A stretch of 64,000 bases of DNA, taken from contig CM053030.1 in the NCBI GenBank assembly GCA_028564925.1, forward strand, positions 4,945,604 to 5,009,603, read 5' to 3'. The position numbers and the translations under genes are program-made. How positions within the stretch are numbered: position 1 is the stretch's first letter; each line of letters begins with the position of its first letter. The notes under the pieces are model-generated. The model saw nothing but the letters and a program-made list of their open reading frames with translations. It was not told the DNA's origin and did no database searches. Shown piece by piece: positions 21,597 to 33,189 of the stretch. This DNA is from Lithobates sylvaticus (Eukaryota; Chordata; Amphibia; Anura; Ranidae).

Positions 21597-22273
21597 TTAA
21601 AGTGGTTGTTAACCCACTTTCGTTCATTTACATACTTAGTTCTGTATCCTAATACAGTGCCCCCGTCTCTGCGTTTCATTAAAAAAAATACCTCCTTCAC
21701 CGTATTTCAGGGCGGCTCCATGTGACCAGCTGTTTCTCCTCTCTGCCCATCTTGCAGAAGCAGCGGGCAGGGCCGAAGTTTCCCCACTGACATCAGCGGG
21801 ACATGTGAAGGAGAGGAGACACAGCCGGTCACGTGATCGCCGGGAGTCACCGTGAGATATGGCGAAGGAGGTATTTTTATTTTCCATGAAACACAGAGAC
21901 AGGGGGGCACGCTATTAGGATACGGAACTCAGTATGTAAACACATACATGTTATTCCTGCAGCAGGAGGGGGATGGGGCGGAACTGTCACTAGGTGACAT
22001 GCTGAGAGGAGGAAGGGGGGGGGGGTAGCACAGAGGAGATAGACACAGGAGGAGAGCAGGCTGCGGCTGATGGAGGGACGCAAACAGACCACAATGTCAG
22101 GGGCTCATCAGCCATGATTATCGTGGTCTGCTTGCATAGGGGAGGGGAGAAACTGGCAGGATCAGACAAGTTTTTTAGGTGTTGCAGGGGTCCAAATTAT
22201 ACAGCACAAGCACTGTGCTATATAAAATGCTTTAAAAAAGGAACAGAATGTGTTTTTTTAGCTTGACGCTTTA
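21597..22273. mobile_element. TTAA-flanked short DNA transposon (677 bp)
   Basis: The ends TTAAAGTGGTTGTTAACCC and GCTTGACGCTTTAA carry TTAA at both boundaries (21597-21600, 22270-22273) and share the TTAAAGYG terminus. Non-coding. Minus-strand open frames are short and without domains. The superfamily is Kolobok or piggyBac by target. Confidence 0.7.
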
Positions 22274-22430
22274 ATGGACACTGAGAACGCGGTTTGGATC
22301 ACGGCAGATGGGACAGTAATATTTATCAACAATATCCCTCAAGAAATCTATGATACATTAATTCCATTGTATCAGAATGATGGAACGTTGTATGAGCTTT
22401 GCCTCAGACTATTGTAGGTAGGAGCCGGAC
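22274..22430 (+). mobile_element. Remnant of retrovirus-like internal region upstream of an LTR (fossil)
   Basis: A short open stretch ending at about 22417 lies just before the LTR at 22474, where the 3' end of an env or other 3' gene would be expected. It is too short to assign to a genus. The element is broken: only this piece and one LTR remain. Confidence 0.4.
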
Positions 22431-22473
22431 AGTCTGCTACTGGGGTCTCCTGCTATTCTCTGAAGGTGTGCGG

Positions 22474-22858
22474 TGTTTATACTTATGATAATGTGTATTG
22501 TAATGCGAGAGCTCGCTGACGGCAAGTCTGACCTGAATAGTCTGGGTGGGTACCGAGTCATCCAGGTGGTTAATTAAGGATCCTCCGTGATGGGATTAGC
22601 CAGGAGTCAGTTGTACCCTCCTTAGCTAAACCATTGTGTGATGTTTTGGGTAAATATTCGGGTCATTGTAAATGTGGGGGAGGAAACTCCTTCTCAAGTG
22701 TATAAAAGTCTGTATTCTTGTTCAAACAAACAGCTTCAGCTTTGCAGCCAAAAAAGTCCTGCCTAGTTCTTGGTTGTAATATATATCTAATATCCATCTT
22801 CCAATGGGAGGAAGTGGTATATGACGGAAGCACTCAGAGTCTGGGATGTTCTGTTACA
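22474..22858 (+). mobile_element. LTR of a retrovirus-like element, related to 10792-11158 (fossil)
   Basis: It starts TGTTTATACTTATGATAATG and ends GTTCTGTTACA, as in the LTR at 10792-11158, with TATAAAAG near 22700. Internal sequence differs enough from that copy to indicate an older split or a sister subfamily. A Tc1 copy abuts the 3' terminus. Confidence 0.65.
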
Positions 22859-24383
22859 ACCACTAAATTTTAATGGTCGATTTTAACTGCGAGAGACAGA
22901 AAAACAATAAAAATACATTTCAAAAAAGTTGCAAATGGATTTGCATTTTAATGAGTGAAATAATTATTTGACCCCTTCGTAAAACATGACTTAGTAGTTG
23001 GTGGAGAAACCCTTGTTGGCGATCACAGAGGTCAGACGTTTCTTGGAGTTGGCCTCCAGGTTCGCACACATCTCAGGAGGGATTTTGTCCTCTTTGCAGA
23101 TCCTCTACAAGTCATTAAGGTTTCCAGACTGACGTTTGAGAACACGAACCTTCAGCTCCCTCCACATATTTTCTATGGGATTAAGGTCTGGAGACCGGCT
23201 AGGCCACGCCAGGCCCTTATGTGCTTCTTCTTGGGCAACTCCATTGTTGCCTTGGCCGTGTGTTTTGGGTCATTGTCATGCTGGAAGACCCATCCATGAC
23301 CCATTTTTAATGCCCTGGCTGAGGGAAGGAGGTTCCCACCCAAGATTTGATGGTACATGGCCCCGTCCATCGTCCCTTTGATGCAGTGAAGTTGTCCTGT
23401 CCCCTTAGCAGAAAAACACCCCCAAAGCACAATGTTTCCACCTCCATGTATGACGGTGGGGGATGGTGTTCTTGGGGTCATAGGCGGCATTCCTCCTCCT
23501 CCTCCAAACACGGCGAGTTGAGTTGATGCCAAAGAGTTTGATTTTGGTCTCATATGACCACAACACTTTCCCTCAGTTCTCCTCTGAATCATTTAGATGT
23601 TCATTAGAAAAAACTTGAGCTGGACCTGTACATGTGATTTCTTAACCAGGGGGACCTTGCGGGCATTGCAGAACTTCAATCCTTCCGGGCGTAGTGCGTT
23701 ACCGATTGTTTTCTTGGTGACTATGGTCCCAGCTGAGATCATTGACAAGATTCTCCCGTGTAGTTTTGGGCTGATTCCTCACCGTTATCATCATTGAACC
23801 TCCACGAGGTGAGATCCTGTATAGGAGCCCCAGACCGAGGGAGAGTGACAGTTATTTTAGGTTTCTTCCAATTGCGAATAATCGCATCAACTGTTGTCAC
23901 CTCTCACCAAGCTGCTTGGCGATGGTCTTGTAGCCCATTCCAGCCTTGTGTAGGTCTCCAACCTTCTCCCCGACATCCTTGGACAGCTCTTTGGTCTTGG
24001 CCATGATGGAGAGACTGGAATCCGATTGCTTGCTTCTGCGGACAGGAGTCTTTTATACAGGTAACAAGCTGAGATTAGGAGCACTCCCTTTAAGAGAGAA
24101 GAGTGCTCTTAATCTCAGCTCGTTTCCTGTATAGAAGACACCAGGGAGCCAGAAATCTTGCCGATTGATGGCGGAAAAAATAAATACTTATTCCACTCAT
24201 TAAAATGCAAATCAATTTATAACTTTTTTTTAAAATGCGTCTTTATGGATATTTTTGTTATTCTGTCTCTCACTGTTAAAATAAACCAACCAATAATATT
24301 ATAGACTGATCATTTCTTTGTCAGTGGGGCGAACAAACATACAAAATCAGCAGCCGATCAAACACTTTTTTCCCCTCACTGTA
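22859..24383 (-). mobile_element. Tc1-like transposon, minus strand, broken, outer 3' repeat lost
   Basis: The 5' inverted repeat ends at 24381 (CAGTGAGGGGAAAAAAGTG read on the minus strand) followed by TA. The transposase starts near 24003 with [20 protein letters not shown] and runs into a stop after QLGER through a small deletion. A later open piece (23173-23592) carries [18 protein letters not shown] and [13 protein letters not shown], the second DDE aspartate region. The left end keeps only the inner part of the inverted repeat and adjoins the LTR end at 22858. This family is widespread in fish and frogs and is known for horizontal transfer. Confidence 0.92.
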
Positions 24384-26070
24384 ATTAGAATACAATGTAT
24401 CCAATGAAGATCTGAGCTATAATTAGAATACAATGTATCCAATGAAGATCTGAGCTATAATTAGAATACAATGTATCCAGAGAAGATCTGAGCTATAATT
24501 AGAATACAATGTATCCAGAGAAGATCTGAGCTATAATTGGAATACAATGTATCCAGAGAAGATCTGAGCTATAATTGGAATACAATGTATCCAGAGAAGA
24601 TCTGAGCTATAATTGGAATACAATGTATCCAGAGAAGATCTGAGCTATAATTGGAATACAATGTATCAGAGAAGATCTGAGCTATAATTAGAATACAATT
24701 TATCCAGAGAAGATCTGAGCTATAATTAGAATACAATGTATCAGAGAAGATCTGAGCTATAATTAGAATACAATGTATCCAGAGAAGATCTGAGCTATAA
24801 TTAGAATACAATGTATCAGAGAAGATCTGAGCTATAATTGGAATACAATGTATCCAGAGAAGATCTGAGCTATAATTGGAATACAATGTATCCAGAGAAG
24901 ATCTGAGCTATAATTAGAATACAATGTATCTGGAGAAGATCTGAGCTATAATTAGAATACAATGTATCAGAGAAGATCTGAGCTATAATTAGAATACAAT
25001 GTATCTGGAGAAGATCTGAGCTATAATTAGAATACAATGTATCAGAGAAGATCTGAGCTATAATTAGAATACAATGTATCAGAGAAGATCTGAGCTATAA
25101 TTAGAATACAATGTATCCAGAGAAGATCTGAGCTATAATTAGAATAAAATGTATCATAGCTCAGATCTTCTCTGATACATTGTATTCTAATTATAGCTCA
25201 GATCTTCTCTAATTAGAATACAATGTATCAGAGAAGATCTGAGCTATAATTAGAATACAATGTATCCAGAGAAGATCTGAGCTATAATTAGAATACAATG
25301 TATCAGAGAAGATCTGAGCTATAATTGGAATACAATGTATCCAGAGAAGATCTGAGCTATAATTAGAATACAATGTATCTGGAGAAGATCTGAGCTATAA
25401 TTAGAATACAATGTATCAGAGAAGATCTGAGCTATAATTAGAATACAATGTATCTGGAGAAGATCTGAGCTATAATTAGAATACAATGTATCAGAGAAGA
25501 TCTGAGCTATAATTAGAATACAATGTATCAGAGAAGATCTGAGCTATAATTAGAATACAATGTATCCAGAGAAGATCTGAGCTATAATTAGAATAAAATG
25601 TATCATAGCTCAGATCTTCTCTGATACATTGTATTCTAATTATAGCTCAGATCTTCTCTAATTAGAATACAATGTATCAGAGAAGATCTGAGCTATAATT
25701 AGAATACAATGTATCCAGAGAAGATCTGAGCTATAATTAGAATACAATGTATCAGAGAAGATCTGAGCTATAATTGGAATACAATGTATCCAGAGAAGAT
25801 CTGAGCTATAATTGGAATACAATGTATCAGAGAAGATCTGAGCTATAATTAGAATACAATGTATCAGGAGAAGATCTGAGCTATAATTAGAATACAATGT
25901 ATCAGAGAAGATCTGAGCTATAATTAGAATACAATGTATCAGAGAAGATCTGAGCTATAATTAGAATACAATGTATCAGAGAAGATCTGAGCTATAATTA
26001 GAATACAATGTATCCAGAGAAGATCTGAGCTATAATTAGAATACAATGTATCTGGAGAAGATCTGATGTT
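24384..26070. repeat. 36/38-bp minisatellite with inverted units
   Basis: About 45 units of AGAAGATCTGAGCTATAATT plus AGAATACAATGTATCC(AG). Two places (about 25153-25214 and 25602-25663) hold one to two units in reverse orientation, 449 bp apart, so the array has a higher-order repeat that includes its own inversion. An AGATCT site marks nearly every unit. Confidence 0.97.
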
Positions 26071-26874
26071 GAATTCTGCTCATACAGTTTAGGGTTTCTC
26101 TCGGCTCACACACAGAGCTGCCTCTCCCATTGGGATTTCGGGTGCCAACGCCACACCCACACACTGCTTTCTCACTCGAGCCCCTCCCGAGTTACTATTA
26201 CAGGGTGTATAGTAGAGGACTTCATTCATAGGGCGAGGCAGAATTGACGGGATCCTCCCAAAACACAACATCTAATCTTTCCCAGGGGACCAACGTGGGA
26301 TCAAAACTCTGATCCTTGAATGACATCACACGAACTCCCAAGAACGCCGGCCCCACCCATCATGTGTTTCACTCCAGAAGACTTGGAACACATAACTTTT
26401 CCTCCGGCGTTTACCGGATAGAAATACGAAGCCAAAATCCAGATCCGGGACGGGTGTTGTCAGCCAGAAGGGTTGTCATGCTGTTCAGCCGCTCTTCTAA
26501 TTCTTCCACAGTACGCAACCAGGACCGGACCCCTCTACTCCCAGCCTGCAGCCCCCCGGTGTTCGTGTCCGATGGTCTTCCCGCTTGTTGTACTATGAAT
26601 GACCAACCCCCCCCCCCCCCCCCCCCCATCTTCTGTTCTAAACTCCCCACACCCGTCTTTGCAGCCCAACTCTCTGAAACATGTTAGGATGCAATGCTTG
26701 CCTGTGAACCAGGGGGGATAGAAATAAATGATTTTTATCTATTTTTTTATAATCAAAAAATCTTTTTTTATTTATTTTAATAAAATACTTTTGGAGTAAA
26801 AATCTATCTAAAAGTTAGTTTTCTATTTAAGATACATTAATAATTGCGTTCACTCAGCATGAAATGGAGCTTAG
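26071..26874. other. Unassigned intron with poly-C run
   Basis: No exon is supported. A C run lies at about 26609-26628, and the AT-rich 26720-26860 has no clear ends. The minus-strand frame at 26411-26650 (TVEELEERLNSMTTLLADN) is mildly coiled-coil-like and might be an old transposon coding relic. Nothing else supports it. Confidence 0.35.
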
Positions 26875-27283
26875 TTAAAGCGGAGCTCCACCCTATAGTG
26901 GAACTTCCGCTCATCGGATTCCTCCCCCCTTCCGGTGTCACAATTGGCACCTTTCGGGGGGGAGTGGGCACAGCTATGTCTTTGACAGCTATCCTTTCCC
27001 ACGTCCGGAAGTCCGGCCGTGACCACGGGGCTCCCTCCTCCTCCTCCCTCGGCCACCGTGCTAATAAGAGAGAGGAGCGGGGCCTCGCGCATGCGCAGTA
27101 GGGTTCCTGGCGTGAAGACGAAAGGCTACACTGCCGGGTTACCTTACCCGCAATGGCAGCCCCCGACAGCTGCGGTGCCGACATCGAGGGACTGCAGGAC
27201 AGGTAAGTGTCCATTTATTAAAAGCCAGCAGCTGCAGTATGTGTAGCTGCTGGCTTTTCATTTTTTCCCGGAACACCTCTTTA
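26875..27283. mobile_element. TTAA-type short DNA transposon (about 409 bp)
   Basis: The ends TTAAAGCGGAGCTCCACCC and CCGGAACACCTCTTTA are inverted repeats beside TTAA/TTTA. The interior includes an AGCCAGCAGCTGC hairpin (27222-27259) and a GCGCATGCGC palindrome at 27087-27096. The AAAGCGGAGCTCCACC terminus appears to be a common frog family. Confidence 0.75.
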
Positions 27284-27425
27284 TGTAGCATGAGGCTGTA
27301 TAATATGTTCTGCAATATTTACATTGTTGGTTAACCCATATAGGGCCAGTTCACACCACATGCAGTCCAGTGCGTTTTTTGTTCTGCATCAAAAACGCAT
27401 GGAAAGTAGGTTATATGGTTTCCAA
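27284..27425. mobile_element. Left part of a short transposon split by the hAT-like element
   Basis: GGGCCAGTTCACACCACATG at about 27341 pairs in type with ATCGTTCACACCAGTGCAGT beyond the array (31586). The large insertion at 27426-31573 appears to have landed in this element. The boundary is approximate. Confidence 0.4.
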
Positions 27426-30400
27426 TAGACATGTGCACAACAAAAAAATGTGTTTATTTTCGTTTTGGTTTTTCGTTTCCGTTGATTCGTAACGATTCGT
27501 ACATTCGTAAGTCGTCGGTATTCGTAACGATTCGTACATTCGTAAGTCGTCGGTGTTCGTATTCGTAACGATTCGTAAATTCGTAAGTCGTCGGTGTTCG
27601 TATTCGTAACGATTTGTACATTCGTAAGTCGTCAGTGTTCGTATTCGTAACGATTCGTACATTCGTAAGTCGTCAGTGTTCGTATTCGTAACGATTCGTA
27701 CATTCGTAAGTCGTCAGTGTTCGTATTCGTAACGATTCGTACATTCGTAAGTCGTCGGTATTCGTAACGATTCGTACATTCGTAAGTCGTCAGTGTTCGT
27801 ATTCATAACGATTCGTACATTCGTAAGTCGTCGGTATTCGTAACGATTCGTACATTCGAAAGTCGTCAGTGTTCGTATTCGTAACGATTCGTACATTCGT
27901 AAGTCGTCAGTGTTCGTATTCGTAACGATTCGTACATTCGTAAGTCGTCGGTATTCGTAACGATTCGTACATTCGTAAGTCGTCAGTGTTCGTATTCATA
28001 ACGATTCGTACATTCGTAAGTCGTCGGTATTCGTAACGATTCGTACATTCGTAAGTCGTCAGTGTTCGTATTCGTAACGATTCGTACATTCGTAAGTCGT
28101 CAGTGTTCGTATTCGTAACGATTCGTACATTCGTAAGTCGTCGGTATTCGTAACGATTCGTACATTCGTAAGTCGTCAGTGTTCGTATTCGTAACGATTC
28201 GTACATTCGTAAGTCGTCGGTATTCGTAACGATTCGTACATTCGTAAGTCGTCGGTGTTCGTATTCGTAACGATTCGTAAATTCGTAAGTCGTCGGTGTT
28301 CGTATTCGTAACGATTCGTACATTCGTAAGTCGTCAGTGTTCGTATTCGTAACGATTCGTACATTCGTAAGTCGTCGGTGTTCGTATTCGTAACGATTCG
28401 TACATTCGTAAGTCGTCGGTGTTCGTATTCATAACGATTCGTACATTCGTAAGTCGTCGGTATTCGTAACGATTCGTACATTCGTAAGTCGTCAGTGTTC
28501 GTATTCATAACGATTCGTACATTCGTAAGTCGTCGGTATTCGTAACGATTCGTACATTCGTAAGTCGTCAGTGTTCGTATTCGTAACGATTCGTACATTC
28601 GTAAGTCGTCAGTGTTCGTATTCGTAACGATTCGTACATTCGTAAGTCGTCGGTATTCGTAACGATTCGTACATTCGTAAGTCGTCGGTGTTCGTATTCG
28701 TAACGATTCGTAAAATTCGTAAGTCGTCGGTGTTCGTATTCGTAACGATTCGTACATTCGTAAGTCGTCAGTGTTCGTATTCGTAACGATTCGTACATTC
28801 GTAAGTCGTCGGTGTTCGTATTCGTAACGATTCGTACATTCGTAAGTCGTCAGTGTTCGTATTCGTAACGATTCGTACATTCGTAAGTCGTCGGTGTTCG
28901 TATTCATAACGATTCGTACATTCGTAAGTCGTCGGTATTCGTAACGATTCGTACATTCGTAAGTCGTCAGTGTTCGTATTCGTAACGATTCGTACATTCG
29001 TAAGTCGTCAGTGTTCGTATTCGTAACGATTCGTACATTCGTAAGTCGTCAGTGTTCGGATTCGTAACGATTCGTACATTCGTAAGTCGTCGGTGTTCGG
29101 ATTCGTAACGATTCGTACATTCGTAAGTCGTCAGTGTTCGTATTCGTAACGATTCGTACATTCGTAAGTCGTCAGTGTTCGTATTCGTAACGATTCGTAC
29201 ATTCGTAAGTCGTCAGTGTTCGTATTCGTAACGATTCGTACATTCGTAAGTCGTCAGTGTTCGTATTCGTAACGATTCGTACATTCGTAAGTCGTCGGTA
29301 TTCGTAACGATTCGTACATTCGTAAGTCGTCGGTGTTCGTATTCGTAATGATTCGTACATTCGTAAGTCGTCAGTGTTCGTATTCGTAACGATTCGTACA
29401 TTCGTAAGTCGTCGGTGTTCGTATTCATAACGATTCGTACATTCGTAAGTCGTCGGTATTCGTAACGATTCGTACATTCGTAAGTCGTCAGTGTTCGTAT
29501 TCGTAACGATTCGTACATTCGTAAGTCGTCAGTGTTCGTATTCGTAACGATTCGTACATTCGTAAGTCGTCAGTGTTCGGATTCGTAACGATTCGTACAT
29601 TCGTAAGTCGTCGGTGTTCGGATTCGTAACGATTCGTACATTCGTAAGTCGTCAGTGTTCGTATTCGTAACGATTCGTACATTCGTAAGTCGTCAGTGTT
29701 CGTATTCGTAACGATTCGTACATTCGTAAGTCGTCAGTGTTCGTATTCGTAACGATTCGTACATTCGTAAGTCGTCGGTATTCGTAACGATTCGTACATT
29801 CGTAAGTCGTCGGTGTTCGTATTCGTAACGATTCGTAAATTCGTAAGTCGTCGGTGTTCGTATTCGTAACGATTCGTACATTCGTAAGTCGTCGGTGTTC
29901 GTATTCGTAACGATTCGTACATTCGTAAGTCGTCAGTGTTCGTATTCGTAACGATTCGTACATTCGTAAGTCGTCGGTGTTCGTATTCATAACGATTCGT
30001 ACATTCTTAAGTCGTCGGTATTCGTAACGATTCGTACATTCGTAAGTCGTCAGTGTTCGTATTCGTAACGATTCGTACATTCGTAAGTCGTCAGTGTTCG
30101 TATTCGTAACGATTCGTACATTCGTAAGTCGTCAGTGTTCGGATTCGTAACGATTCGTACATTCGTAAGTCGTCGGTGTTCGGATTCGTAACGATTCGTA
30201 CATTCGTAAGTCGTCAGTGTTCGTATTCGTAACGATTCGTACATTCGTAAGTCGTCAGTGTTCGTATTCGTAACGATTCGTACATTCGTAAGTCGTCAGT
30301 GTTCGTATTCGTAACGATTCGTACATTCGTAAGTCGTCGGTATTCGTAACGATTCGTACATTCGTAAGTCGTCGGTGTTCGTATTCGTAACGATTCGTAA

Positions 30401-31573
30401 ATTCGTAAGTCGTCGGTGTTCGTATTCGTAACGATTCGTACATTCGTAAGTCGTCGGTGTTCGTATTCGTAACGATTCGTACATTCGTAAGTCGTCGGTT
30501 GTTCGTATTCGTAACGATTCGTACATTCGTAAGTCGTCGGTGTTCGGATTTTCTTAAGTCGGTGTTCGTATTCGTAATGATTCGTACATTCGTAAGTCGT
30601 CGGTGTTCGTATTCGTAACGATTCGTACATTCGTAAGTCGGTGTTCGGATTTTCGTAAGTCGGTGTTCGTCATCGTAATGATTCGTACATTCGTAAGTCG
30701 TCGGTGTTCGTATTCGTAACGATTCGTACATTCGTAAGTCGTCGGTGTTCGGATTTTCGTAAGTCGGTGTTCGTATTCGTAATGATTCGTACATTCGTAA
30801 GTCGTCGGTGTTCGTATTCGTAACGATTCGTACATTCGTAAGTCGGTGTTCGGATTTTCGTAAGTCGGTGTTCGTCATCGTAATGATTCGTACATTCGTA
30901 AGTCGTCGGTGTTCGTATTCGTAACGATTCGTACATTCGTAAGTCGTCGGTGTTCGGATTTTCGTAAGTCGGTGTTCGTATTCGTAATGATTCGTACATT
31001 CGTAAGTCGTCGGTGTTCGTATTCGTAACGATTCGTAAGAGTTATTTTTCGTTAGTTTAATTTTCGTTTATTCGAAAATTCGGACGCATTAGTATTTATT
31101 CGTAGATTCGTAATCGGAGCATAATTCATAATTTTATGTAATGTGTATGCTATTATTACATTTTAATAATTTACGAATCGAAAAAAAAAGTTATGAATGT
31201 ACGAATCGAAAGTGTAAAAAAAAAAAGTTATGAATCGAAAAAAAAAAGTTACGAATGTACGAATTTTTTCGTTCAATCTATTTGAAGCAAGTTAATCAGC
31301 GCCATTGTAAGGGACACGGAAAATGACCAATTCAACAAAAAAAAAAAAAAAAAAGTTCCGAATGTACGAATTTTTTCATTCATTTTCGTTGTGTCTTTTT
31401 TTTCGTTTTTCGGATTTTCTTCATTCGTACATTCGTTGTTTCTAATTAGTTTTTTTCGGATTTTAGTTTTTCGGATTCGTTAGATTCGAACGATTCGTTC
31501 ATTCGTACGAAAACGAACGAACGAAAAAAAAAAAAAAAAACGAAAAAAAAACGAAACGAATTGCACATGTCTA
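27426..31573. mobile_element. hAT-like transposon enlarged by an internal minisatellite
   Basis: Terminal inverted repeats TAGACATGTGCA (27426) and TGCACATGTCTA (31573). The flanking 8-mers GTTTCCAA and CTTTCCAA agree at 7 of 8 bases, as expected for hAT. Subterminal sequence is CGTTTTCGTTT-rich on both sides. Most of the 4.1 kb is a 41-bp array (27482-31048), so the original element was probably only about 0.6 kb. No transposase frame. Confidence 0.7.
27482..31048. repeat. 41-bp CpG-rich minisatellite (with 35-bp and shorter variants)
   Basis: Units of GTATTCGTAACGATTCGTAC plus ATTCGTAAGTCGTCGGTGTTC, each with about eight CpGs. A marker pair of units with GTTCGGATTCG recurs at about 29056, 29577 and 30139, giving higher-order repeats of 521 and 562 bp (differing by one 41-bp unit). 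The right end (30540-31048) has a different rhythm with GGATTTTCGTAAGTCGG inserts. Minus-strand MYESLRIRTLTTYECTNRYE frames are repeat artefacts. Confidence 0.97.
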
Positions 31574-32175
31574 CTTTCCAATGGCATCGTTCACACCAGT
31601 GCAGTCAGTTCCAGAAAAACAAAAAAAAAAAAAAAAAAAAAAAAAAGTAGAACATGCTGCATTTTTCCTGCACTGGAACATGTGCTTTCCCTGGTTCCTC
31701 CCCTCCCCCCTTATTAACATAATAATGATGTCATCACTGGGGTTGTATTGTTGTCGGAGAATGAAGGATACACTGGGGGATGGGGGGATTGACTAAAAGG
31801 CAAATAGACCAAGCAAGGGCAGCTTCCCCAGAGCTTATAAAATGAGGATGCAAGCCCAAAAAAAAATGCATTTATTTTTCTATTTTCTCTCCCTTGAATG
31901 TGATTCGATGTTCTTCGCAAAGTGAAGCTCATTTACTAATCTCTGGAGCAGCAGCAGTTTCTGAGTCTATTTGCCTTTAGTTTAGTGTCTGGAGGTGTGA
32001 CAGTCACAAGCCGAGGATCGCAAAGAAGAAGAAAAGTCCCAGCGACACTTTTATATCTTTTCTTCCCAGAAGATACTTTATGTAGATATTTGGTTACAAC
32101 TTCTATTCATTGTCATTATCGGTAGATATTTGATACGCTTTTTTTGCATTTTTTTTTTTGTGTTCTTTAAAAAAA
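31574..32175. other. Flank between the hAT-like element and DIRS
   Basis: It contains the right part of the split short transposon, a poly-A run (31620-31646) and then low-copy sequence without exons. A TGTC/TTTGCCTTTAGTT pair near 31780-31985 may mark a small further element. Confidence 0.4.
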
Positions 32176-32177
32176 TT

Positions 32178-32282
32178 TCCTGACAGACTCCATGGCAGCC
32201 AACGTGTGGGTTTAGTCCCGCCTCCACTACCCTATAGGACGTTACTCCCATAAATCTTTGCTCCCTGCCAGAGGCCGTGTTC
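32178..32282 (+). repeat. DIRS left inverted terminal repeat
   Basis: Reverse complement of 37688-37784 over almost its whole length, from TCCTGACAGACTCCATGGCA to GAGGCCGTGTTC. Confidence 0.93.
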
Positions 32283-32750
32283 TTTTTTTGTCCTCCTCCG
32301 AAGGACCTATACTATGTCTTTCTACCTGAAGATTATCGTTCCCCCCTGTGATACGGACTGGCCGAGCGACTGGGAGTCGCACATTTCCAATAAGCTCTGG
32401 CTACTAGCGGAGTATGGAAAGGGGCATATGGAAGAGGCGCTGAAGAGGTGTGTTCCTGGTCACTGACAAGGCAGAACCGCGTTATGGTCGTTAATCCTGG
32501 CTACTAGCAGGTGACTGTTTCCCCCTACAAAGTCCGGCATGTAAGTTTTTCCTACCTTCGGCCAAACGATCGTTCACAGGAGGGGTGAGTTCTGCATGGC
32601 AGCCTTTTTTCTGTTGTTTTTGGCAGTGTATTTTGTGCTGGTTCTGTGTCCCCATACACCGCTGGTGCGGTGTGTCTGGTCATCATGGCGGCTGGTTCCT
32701 TGTGCGTTCCAGCCGCCGAGTCCCTTCCTCGTTCGCCGCGCGGTCGTTCT

Positions 32751-32821
32751 GCGCATGCGCAGAGCCAGCGCGAGAACGAGGCTTGGTTCGCGCATGCGCG
32801 TAGCGGTATTCGCGCATGCGC
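32751..32821. promoter_or_regulatory. Three GCGCATGCGC palindromes in the DIRS leader
   Basis: GCGCATGCGC occurs at 32751-32760, 32790-32799 and 32812-32821, in a CpG-rich leader before the gag-like frame. The sequence matches the NRF1 binding consensus. A promoter role is inference from motif and position. Confidence 0.5.
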
Positions 32822-33189
32822 ACTAGCATCGTGGCCGTCGCGCTGATGACGTCACGATAGGCGGCAGATTTAAAAGGGGAAAGACAGATTTCAGGCTCTG
32901 GAATGCCTGTAAGTCTGCAGAAGCACTCCAGAGAGCCCGTTTTTTCTACAAAAGGTAGGGAATCCTTGGTGGCCTGCTCTGCTGTCTTTGTTTGATGTTT
33001 TTTTGTAGTTTTTGATTTGGGTCAATTCTGTTTGCAGCATAATGGACCTTCCCGGACCACTTGTGCCGTCACCGCCTGCTAGTGGCCAGCCCTCTCGCAG
33101 CAGGTATTTTAGGGGGGGCATTCCCTGGGGTGCCTGCTGGGGGAGGGGGGAGGGTGGAACATCATCATAGGTGATGTTCCGCTGACACG

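Noticed and set aside
27411-30999. Many minus-strand frames with MYESLRIRTLTTYECTNRYE repeats
   Set aside because: They are translations of the 41-bp CpG-rich array. Overlapping frames of the same kind prove repeat origin.
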